Shown piece by piece: positions 48,606-61,797 of a stretch of DNA of 64,000 nucleotides; within the stretch, counting starts at the first letter, position 1, and the number at the start of each line of letters is the position of its first letter. The notes below the pieces were generated by a model. The model did not search any database. It was not told the DNA's origin and saw only the letters and a program-made list of their open reading frames with translations. Made by a program: the position numbers and the translations under genes. The stretch is from the NCBI GenBank assembly GCA_963922205.1, contig CAWUHX010000324.1, positions 124,001 to 188,000 on the forward strand. Direction: 5' to 3'. Origin of the DNA: Romanomermis culicivorax. Its lineage: Eukaryota; Nematoda; Enoplea; Mermithida; Mermithidae.

Positions 48606-48613
48606 CCTCGGTG

Positions 48614-49168
48614 GTCGGCGCAGTGTTGCCAAACTGGCGTTTTCGATGCTAGATCTGGCATTATTTGCAATGATCTAGCTTTGTCATTGTACGTGGGATC
48701 AATAAAAGTAGCAATCATAACTTCTTTATTGAAACTGAAAATGTAATCTCAGATTATTGTTTTCATTACTCTATTGTTTCGAGATTTCCAAATCTGAGAT
48801 CGATCAATGTTCACCTGTAAAGCTTCCATAAATATACTGATTCCTCTACTGTCTAAATTTCTGACCATATATATCATCAATGATTTGACACAGTAGAAAT
48901 AGTTCATAGAACTTAATTTTAGAATAATTAAATGTAATAATACGCAACTATTCATGAGCAGTGTTTTTGTGCCAAAACATGGTTTTTAGCGCAAAAACTT
49001 TTGGGCGTTTTTTCGAGTGGTCGAAGGCTGAATTTCCTTGATTCTTGTCATTTTAGGGGCTGAAAACGCAAAATTTTCTCGGCGCTTGGCGCCGTGTCAA
49101 TGAATATCTCTTATTTGTCTAGAACCTGAGCGAACTGTATTCGAATGGTATATTTGTATGATCGCAAC
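48614..49168. other. Unassigned spacer
   Basis: Contains one GGCGCttgGCGCC palindrome at 49081-49093. No gene or bounded repeat seen. Confidence 0.5.
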
Positions 49169-49310
49169 CAGTGTTTTTTTTAGCGCGGCGCTAATGAAAA
49201 TTTTTTGCGCTAATGGAAAATGAACGTATAAACATACCTGCGCTAATGAAAAATGAACGTAAACATTTTTTAGCGCCAGCGCTAACGGGAGTGACGCTAA
49301 AAAAACACTG
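49169..49310. mobile_element. 142-bp hAT-like MITE with exact 8-bp target duplication
   Basis: The ends are CAGTGTTTTTTTTAGCGC and GCTAAAAAAACACTG, with AGCGCGGCGCT-type palindromes inside. ATCGCAAC flanks both sides exactly. Related ends lie at 17186-17203, 51307 and 53793. Confidence 0.9.
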
Positions 49311-50671
49311 ATCGCAACAAACTTTGAGATTGTCAATGACTGATGAATGAATATATATTGTTAACTTCCACTGTTCATTCTGTATGATTAGGAACCGAAA
49401 TTTCTATTTTTGGTGCTTGATTCGAACAGAAATGGCACAATTTTTCAAATAAAAATTTACGCGACGCTGCTTTCGGCTTAGATTTTTCGGGAGAAAACAA
49501 TTATGTAGTCATCTTTAATTTATTTACATCGGTGTTAGATAGAAATTCGTTGCCGAAAATTTAAAGAAAAGTTATAAACTGCCTGACAAATTTTACAAAA
49601 ATATCAGAAGTCTCACAGCATCCGATTTCTTTCCGAGTCGTATAAACCGTTTTCTCGATTAGTTTTCCTTATCGCACTAACGTGGTTCGATAAAATAGAA
49701 TAGGCACGATTTGTATGCAAATTAGTGCGGTGAAAGTATCTTTAGGTATGTTTTTATCAAACTTTTGACATATAAAACAGTGTGGAAAAAAATTTTTGTG
49801 CCATTGGCAAAAATTCTTTTGGCCCTTTGTGCCAATTGGCACAAAGGTCCGTGCACAAAAACAACACTGTTCACGAGCATATACACATATTCAGGATCCG
49901 TTGAAGCGAATTTTTTATGATCCGGATCCGGACCCGCTTTCGTCAAAGAAAGTCGATCCGGCTCATCCATAGTCAATACTGATACTGTACATTATTTAGC
50001 CATAAACATTGGCTTCACTCCACACATGTATTCTCAGTGATTGCTTGAATGAACCAATATGAGTAACTCTCCATATGCAATAAAATCCAGCGTGGGGCGT
50101 TTTCTGGTGTTCTACTGGTTTTAGAGTATTTAGAGCATGAAAAAGTGCTCTCAGACCAGGATATATCGGAACTACCGTATACAAAAATTACCCCCTAAAA
50201 TTGGTACGGAGCCAAAAATCTTTGTCCTGATACAGCAAACATAGCTGTTTGATTCATAATTTATGAAATAAATATAATAATATTATATAGAATCATACTA
50301 ATACAAAATTTTGTAAAAATATGCCTCTTCTATTTTGAACCCCTCAAATTTCTTTCGCACCAAAAAGACCTTCCTGACGAAAAAAACAGTACTTGCGAAT
50401 TTCGTGTCAGTACTGCTGATTTGGTTTCACTCTGTTTTCTTATTTTGATTGTTATTTATCCTCTTAATGCATTCTTACATGCTCTTTAGTCGATTCTCCA
50501 AAATGAAAAATCTCCAAAACCCTGCATTTATTGTTATTTGGTTGATGCTCTTCTCAAATTAGTTGATTTGTGATTCCCAGACTGGTTGACGTCAAGATTG
50601 GATGGATTTTCCAGTTTCCAAGGTATATATGTTTGGTTCTTGTGCTGTCACCCACATTATGTAGTTCTATG
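49311..50671. other. Spacer with repeat fragments
   Basis: A GTGCCAATTGGCAC fragment lies at 49785-49872 with CAGTG and CACTG ends but without a matching target duplication. A GGATCCGGACCCG piece lies near 49922. No gene seen. Confidence 0.45.
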
Positions 50672-51478
50672 CAGGCTTTTTTGGTTTAAAAACCAGAACC
50701 AGGAGCCAAATGGCTACTGGGCCTAAGTTTTTAGGGGCCAACTTGAAATTTTGGGAGCCAAAAATTTTTAATTGAAGAATATCGAAAAACGGGCTTGTAA
50801 CACACTGTAGAACGTACTATATAATTAAATTATATCGATATTCAAGCAGTTGATACGAGCCAAGAATTACTCTTCAAAATTTGATTTCCAACTAGCGTTT
50901 CGGTTAAAGGCTCCTTTCTATACGTGTACAAAGATTTGACGCGAAATCTTTGTGCAAAGAAAATTTTGTATGCAAAAAACACGATATTTCGTTTATTTTT
51001 GCCCAAACATTCTTCCAGGATATCATTTGAGTTCATTTCCTCCTGACTCAAAAATATATTGTCTTGAAAATGCAGCTTCTGTTCTTATTGTTCTGTTGTT
51101 TCCTATATCTTTTTGTCGCTACGCAAAGAAATTTTTTTTAGATTTTGACACTCTAAAGTGCTGAAAAATCAATTTAAGGATAACTTATTCGATAAAAATG
51201 CAAGGTTCGAAAACTTGTATATATAATTTTAGAAACTAAAAAATATGTTCATATATTCATAAGTTTGAAAAATTTAAATTAAACTTGAAATTTATGAAAA
51301 TCACTCCACTGTTTTTTTTAGCGCGGCGCTAATAGAACGTCGGCCGCACTAATGAAAAACCTTTATTTCAGAATTTACTATGATAAATTGAGGTAGGTAC
51401 TTTTGAAGAATTTTTCTTTTTAAAGAATGCTGTCAACGTTGATTGTGCCATAGATAAAATGATTATGTATCTTATAAT

Positions 51479-53683
51479 CACCCAGGGTTCATGCGCGTCC
51501 TTGAAATCCTTGAATTGTCCTTATTTTTGAAAGCCGTCCTTGAAATCCTGGAATTGTCCTTGAATTCTCGAAAAAAAGAGAAATGCCCTTGAATTTTCTC
51601 AAAGTTCATGGCGTGAAATTAGTTTTGAGGAAAAAACGTCAAAAATTTCCGGCGCTCCGCGCCAAAAAACGTTGTTCTCTTTTCAATTCTTAGTTGTGAC
51701 TTTTCTGCTTTGTTTTTATTTTTCATTTATATACCAACTCCCCAGAATTCTGCTGACAAATGGTTTTTTTCCTTCGCTGGTGTGCCCTCATCCTTTTTCT
51801 GCATTGCATGGATTAAGCCTCTATCTCAGGATTGTATTAGTGTAATGTTTTCTCACCAACAGTAATCAGGCACCTATAAAAATTATCGTGATCAGTGCAC
51901 CACTTTCAGTACTGTTTAACCTGTGAAAGCTAAAATCTAGGTACCAAAACTTTATTTTTATAGTCTTACAACTGGGCATATGGATAATTCTTGTGAAACT
52001 CTTAGGCCTTGTTTAAAAGTCACTGTATAACGAAACTAGAAATTATACACGTCCAATAGATAAGTGAAAATTCAGACAAAACCTGCATCAACTGCTGAAA
52101 GTATAGTGATGTTGCTGCAGATAATAGAAAAAACATCAGCTATGAGCCAGCAAGTGGAATACGACAACCTTCAAGGTATTATCACGATGAGCACTTTGTC
52201 TGCATATAACGTTTCCTTGATGTTAGCAAAAGTTGAGGTAACCAAATTGAATGAGGATTCCCATTTTGTTAGTGCGTAATGTATTTTTCAACATAGGAAG
52301 TCAGAAAAATCTATTTCCAATGCACTCTGAGCAAAATTATGGGATTGAATTATGTGGAATTAATCAATTAATTAATGTGAATTGTGTGAAATTATGTGTA
52401 ATAAGCAAACAAATTTTGTAATTATAGTTTCTAGTTGGTCGAAAGGTTGCGAGTTGATGGATCACAATCTGCATTGTATTCAAGATGTCAGTAATTGAGC
52501 AAACTTAATTGCATCTGAGCGAGTTGCAGTTGAGTGGTCTGGAATAGCTTATCATGTTTTTCGTGTTGGATAGAATCTGTGATGCAAATCCTGATAAGCT
52601 GTGTAAACATAAGGTCGTTGTCCTGGTCAATGAATTGCAATAATACATGGAGAGTGAATATATTTTCAGGATTTAGAATTGCTCTAGATTTCGATGATGA
52701 TTTAATGTAAAGGTATGTGTCTGGTATGTGTGGTATGTCTTCCAAGTTGAACACTGGTTTGTCTTTGTGGTTGATTATGTCTAGGGCTGATATGGGATTG
52801 ATTTTTCTGAGGATGCTTGGCTATTTCCTTTTGCCATTCTGGAGTACCACTATTTTTTGATGAAAATAGTCCTTGAAGAATGAAAAAATTTTTCCTTAAA
52901 ATCCTTGAATTTCATTTTCAAAAGGGCGCATGAACCCTGATCACCGTTTTTCCCCTCGAAGATTTTTTCCATGTGAGAACCAAACCCAAAATCTTTTTCC
53001 TCATTCTCCAAAAACTCCAAATTTTTAAAAACGTTTATAATATGGCTACGGATGCTTTTTAATGTATTTTAGGAGCATATCAAAGTATTTTGATGTTCTT
53101 GGAGTCAGAAACCTGCAGAAATGAGGAAAAAATTGAGGAAATTCTGGTTAGATTAAGTTAGCTGATGAAGAATAAATTAGTGTTCTACGGGAGCAGAGAA
53201 AGCATATTAACGATAGAGTTCTCATCAATTTATCCGCTATTAACATTTCTGTATTTCCGATCAGAATTATTCAATCTTATTTATTTCTTAGTTCGGCGCG
53301 AAACGCTGGAAAAATTTTTGGATTTTCACTTTCTAGAACGTTGGAAAACTAACCTTTAAAACGTTGAGAAATAAATTAAAATGCGACTAATGAAGTATAA
53401 TTTGTTCCCCATTCCAGCGCGATGCGCCGAAAAAATTTTCGAGTTTTTATATTCTAAAACGTTGGAGAATAAACCTGTGCAACTAATTTTCGTGAACAGA
53501 AGTTCTAAAATCATAGTCTAGAACGATGTCTTCAATTTCCACCTTCAATAAACACAAAAGTTCATGTTGCAAACGTTTGAAAAATCCCAAGCCCCGAGAG
53601 AAAAAATTGGAAAAAAAACCATATCCAAAAATTTTTTCCTCATCTCCAAATTTTTTTCTACCCTATTTGAGGAAAAAACGGTG
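51479..53683. mobile_element. Third-level element of the nest (CACCGTTTTTCCCC ends)
   Basis: Removing the insertion at 51483-52939 restores a left end CACCGTTTTTCCCCTC. It is mirrored by GAGGAAAAAACGGTG at 53669-53683. CTTATAAT flanks both sides exactly (51471-51478, 53684-53691). GC palindromes lie at 53295 and 53416. Confidence 0.82.
51483..52939. mobile_element. 1.46-kb DNA transposon, copy 2 (6-bp target duplication)
   Basis: The ends are CAGGGTTCATGCGC and GCGCATGAACCCTG. ATCACC flanks both sides exactly (51477-51482, 52940-52945). It is nearly identical to 12694-14163 apart from scattered substitutions and small indels near 52640-52680. The CAGGG tip suits the hAT superfamily, while a 6-bp duplication is shorter than the usual 8. 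It inserted 4 bp from the end of the element at 51479-53683. Confidence 0.9.
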
Positions 53684-54254
53684 CTTATAATATCCTGAAA
53701 TAAGAAGTGTTGACCTAGTTTAATTTTTTTCCGCTAATAGAGTCAAACTGCCATTAGCGACACCGCTAATGGGTGTGCCGCTAAAAAACACTGATCACCT
53801 TCATTATGATCATGAATTCAAACTTTGCTCCATATTTAAAATATGTAGTGGTTACAAAAAATTGAAAAATTAAGATTGATCTCTTATTAAATGCATCAAA
53901 ATTCGTCTTTTCCATGTCGAACCCCATATTTTTCCCCTTTCTCTAGAATTTTTTTTCCCCCAGAAAGTTTGATTTGTAGAAAAACGGTGAATAGACTAAT
54001 TTGAAAAATTATATAATGATATCCGGCGCGAAGCGCCTAAAATTTTTCGATGTTTAATGATTTTAGAACCTGTAAAACACTTTCTTTAAGTCTAAAATTG
54101 AGTGAAAACTACAATTCACTATAATATAAATGAATAAGTCAAAGTTTTGGGAGCGAAAATGGTTCCTAGACCAAAAATTTTAGGAGCCATTTCCGACCTT
54201 TTAGGGGCCCAGGCCCCTAAAATGACTAAAGAAAAGCCTGGTTCCATGGTTTGA

Positions 54255-55090
54255 ATAGTTGCTTAATTGACACTCGACGCTGTTGGTTACTCCCAAATCA
54301 GTTGATTGCTCAATCTACTGGCTCCCAAATTAGTTTGTAGTTTCTTAAATTTTTCAATTGCCGGTTGCTGACCATGATTTGTTTGTTGGTTGTTCCCCAA
54401 ATCAGTTGGTTTATCAGCTGTTTGTCAGATTTGTTGATTGATTCCATCCGAATTAGCGTTTTGGTTGACTCACAAATTGGCTGGTTGATGGTTTCCCAAA
54501 TGTTCTGGTTGCGTCACAGACCAGTTGGCTTGTTGGTTGATTTTCAGATTGATTGGTTGTTTCCCAAATTGGTCGGTTACTACCAAGCTCAGTTGCTGGT
54601 TGGTTGGCTTCCAGAATGGTTTTTTGTTTCCAGAATTGGTTTCCCACTTCAGTTGGTTGTTTGATTGGTTCCTATATCAGTTAGTTGGTTGGTTGATTCC
54701 TGGATTTGTTAGTTGGATGTTTCTAAAATTCGTTGGTTGTTTCTAAAATTCGTTGGTTGTTTCCCAAATTGGTTTGTTGCTCCCCATATCAGTTGCTTGA
54801 TTAGTTGCTTTCCAGATCAATTGACTGGTTGTTTTCCAGGTCAGAAGGTTTGTTCTTTCCCAAATTGGTTGGCTGGTTATTTCCTAGGTCAGTTTGTTGA
54901 TCGTTTCCGAAATTGAATAGTTGGTTGTTTCTCAAATTGGTTGGTCGCTTACCGGTTCAGTAGGTTGGTTAACTCCCAGATCGCTTAGTTGGTTGCTTTT
55001 CAAATTGGTTAGTTGCTTCCCACATTAGTTGGTTTGTTAATTCCCGATTGGTTGGTTGATTGTTTCTCGGGTTGTTTGATTGATTGGCCG
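54255..55090. repeat. Degenerate minisatellite of GGTTG(n)TTCCCAAAT units
   Basis: About thirty loosely spaced units of 20-28 bp alternate GTTGGTTG with TTCCCAAATTGG or TTCCAGATCAG. The Trp/Phe/Leu-rich frames across it are artefacts of the repeat. Confidence 0.8.
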
Positions 55091-55638
55091 ACTTTATTTC
55101 TCTGTCTCCTTCTCTTCTCCCTTTTTTCTTTATCGCCTTTTCTCTTTCCCTCTTTTTTCCCTTCCCTTCTCTCTCTTCTACATGAAGTTTTGATTTTCTG
55201 GAGCCACCGACAGCCGCCAACGCAGCTACCGGACCCTAAAACGTAGCTAACCGGTAGCTCGGGTGGCCCAGCACTGCTCAATTAGGATCTCTTACTGTCC
55301 TCGCTCCTGTTTTTCACTAATTCTGTGTTTTTGTCAATTTTTTGGGGCTCTCCGACAAATGGCGAAAAAATTTTGATATCTTTAAATTTGAAATTTTTTT
55401 CACGGAGGCCATTTCGCTATTTGGCGAAATAGGCCGAAACTTTTTTTCGCCATTTTAGCTTGGATTTTAAGTTAAATGAATCAATTGGAAAGCTAGAAAT
55501 CCCATAAATTTGCAACAATCTGGCGCGAGGCGTCGAAATTTTTTGACGTTTTCGGCCTCTAAAATGCAGGAAAATGTATCTTTTCAGCATTTAACTGCCA
55601 TCCAACGTATTTTGTAGGTCTAAATTTCTACAAACCAA
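55091..55638. other. Unassigned spacer
   Basis: A pyrimidine-rich tract at 55097-55180 is followed by unremarkable AT-rich sequence with a GGCGCgagGCGTC palindrome at 55522. No gene seen. Confidence 0.45.
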
Positions 55639-55863
55639 AATACGTGTAAGAGGTCCGACCACTTGGGAAGGTGAACCCAAAACTTCGGGGTAGGGGTCCC
55701 AAACTTTGGTGGGGCGAAAAAATTTTGAAAATTTTCTCAAACGGCCAAAAAAGCTAATTTTTTCCACATTTTTCCGAGTTTGGGAGATTTGGGTGTGGGG
55801 GGTCCGAAATTTGGGTAAAGGATTCGGCCAAGTTTGGGATACCTCCCCCCAATTACAGGTATG
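55639..55863. mobile_element. Diverged CATACCTGTA MITE
   Basis: The left end ATACGTGTAAGAGGTCCGAC and right end CCAATTACAGGTATG match the family at 46159-46356. The flanks CAAACCAA and CAAGCCAA agree at 7 of 8 positions. It lies about 80 bp before the candidate trans-splice acceptor of the AP-2 mu gene. Confidence 0.75.
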
Positions 55864-55940
55864 CAAGCCAAATAAAAATTTTACAATCTATAGCTTAAAT
55901 TGTTGATATTTAGTCGGTTGCTAATTAATATACGTTTTTT

Positions 55941-55943
55941 CAG
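55941..55943 (+). promoter_or_regulatory. Candidate spliced-leader acceptor of the AP-2 mu gene
   Basis: ACGTTTTTTCAG ends at 55943, 52 nt before the ATG, with no upstream coding exon needed. This is the usual arrangement for a trans-spliced nematode mRNA, but a 5' UTR intron would look the same. Confidence 0.45.
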
Positions 55944-55974
55944 TTTTCTTGATTGGAAGCTTAATCCCAGATGA

Positions 55975-60254
<4,280 letters not shown>

Positions 60255-60572
60255 TGTAAACCTTTATTTTCTCATTTCTCCGCCTGTTCTCTTTTTCATT
60301 GAACTTGCAAATGTAGGCTAATCAAATATTAGAGCATAATCACGATCGTGTTTCTTGCGCTTAATTCCTCCCCCATAACTTTTTTATTTTATCGAATACG
60401 ATGTTATTTTTGTTTTGTGATGTTTTGAAAAGTTACGTGTTTAGCAGTTTATAATATATTCACTTTTCCGCAATAATAACCTGTTAATCAACTTATGTTT
60501 GACGTCGTCATATTTATTAAAGAATAAACGGTGAAACTGAATCCGGAAGCAATCAGATTGTTTTTTAACATG

Positions 60573-61437
60573 TATGTTAGGCTGCTGTGGGGTCACAATA
60601 AAGCAACAGTTCTAACCACAGGCTAACAACAACAACAAACACCAAACTCTCCCAGACGTTTCACCAGATATACACCAGAACTTTCACTAAACCTCAGGCA
60701 GAACACCTTGACACGTACCTCAGGAGTTCCTACCCAAGTCTCCACTCCTATTCTTATAGACTCCTTCCACTACGCTCACAAAACAATACACTTACAGGTC
60801 CAAAGTGTATTGGGTGACGATGGGCGACGCCAATAACAAATAATAAACAAAAATGTTATAAACAAGACGATGGCGGCGACGCTCCATAAAATAAGTCTTT
60901 TTCAATAATGATAAAAAGACAGAAAACACGCGAAACAGTGGCAGCATAAACCTATGCAAATATATCATTCTTTCCGGCCACTTTTCGCCGCGCCCAACCG
61001 CCTGCGCACCGACGCCGGAAGCTGAACACGTGCACCTGAGACCACCTCAACATCCCTCGGCCCTCAAAACCGACCAACGGGAGGTGAAAACCTTTCTGCA
61101 GCCTGAGTCTCATACTGAGGCCCCGACTGCATAACAGTTTTCCCCTCGGAAAACAAATTTTTGGGGCTACCCCCTCCAAGATGTGATCCAGCCCCTACCA
61201 GGTCCTTCAGGTGACGGCGACCTTGACCAATCCATTCGGCAGGGCACTCCCTTTCGGGCTACCGGAAACGATCACGAACGTAGTTCGGCCTGGACTTTGA
61301 CGTTGATCTGTGCCTAGATCCGGGGCGTCGCCGTTCCTCTTCTCCCATTTCCTGGTTTTTACAACCTCGGTGATGAGGTGCCCCAGGTGCGCTTCCTCCC
61401 TGGTCGGCCGCTCGCCACATCGCTCCGTCCAATACAA
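60573..61437 (-). mobile_element. LTR-like GC-rich segment, possibly a solo LTR
   Basis: Read on the minus strand it begins TGTATTGGACGG and ends CAGCAGCCTAACA, that is TG...CA. Its base composition is very different from the flanks and it has AATAAA-type words near one end. No target duplication was found, and no polypurine tract precedes it, so the boundaries and class are uncertain. The two minus frames inside (60952-61179, 61207-61437) have no recognised domain. Confidence 0.35.
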
Positions 61438-61539
61438 ATCTACTCAGTAAAAAATATTTTCTATAAAATATTTCAAATATCTACTTACGAAATAATTTTA
61501 TAAACGCGAATAAAATTTTCACGTCTTCATCTTTTTCAG

Positions 61540-61635
61540 GCCCTGAAAGTAAACAAGAAAAATACGAGGGCTATATACACGCCCGAAATAAGATGGACGG
61601 AAAGACGAATTTTGCCGGGCAGCTTTTGGGCACCG
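61540..61635 (+). CDS. Candidate internal exon of an unidentified gene
   Basis: A CATCTTTTTCAG acceptor ends at 61539, followed by an open frame in phase 1 (PESKQEKYEGYIHARNKMDG, then KTNFAGQLLGTG) and a GTAAAC donor at 61636. The peptide reads like genuine conserved protein and its composition differs from the repeats around it. I do not recognise the family. Neighbouring exons are not visible. It sits between the LTR-like segment and the Gag-like ORF, so the gene may be split by insertions or continue beyond 64000. Confidence 0.45.
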
Positions 61636-61797
61636 GTAAACGGTAAAAAATTTTAAAATTTAAAGCAACAATAAAACGAGATAATATATTTTTTTTGTAT
61701 TTTGCATTTTATTTGTGTTTTTGTATTTTGTATTTTTTGAAATAAAATTTGTACGAAATAACGAATTTTGGTCCAAAAGTGATGCGGCTATATGAAA

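Larger units (their letters stand above)
51307..53793. mobile_element. Second-level element of the nest (CACTG...TAGCGC ends)
   Basis: CACTGTTTTTTTTAGCGCGG on the left faces TGCCGCTAAAAAACACTG on the right, the same family as 49169-49310. The flanks ATCACTCC and ATCACCTT match only partly, so the duplication is eroded or the boundary is off by a base. Confidence 0.6.
50672..54240. mobile_element. Outer hAT-like element of a four-level nest
   Basis: The ends are CAGGCTTTTTTGGTTTAAAA and CTAAAGAAAAGCCTG, with opposed AGGGGCC and GGAGCCA words inside. The flanks GTTCTATG (50664-50671) and GTTCCATG (54241-54248) agree at 7 of 8 positions. The interior is occupied by the elements at 51307-53793, 51479-53683 and 51483-52939. 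Confidence 0.82.

Noticed and set aside
54365..54916. Trp-rich ORFs of 67-99 codons
   Set aside because: Translation of the GGTTG minisatellite at 54255-55090.
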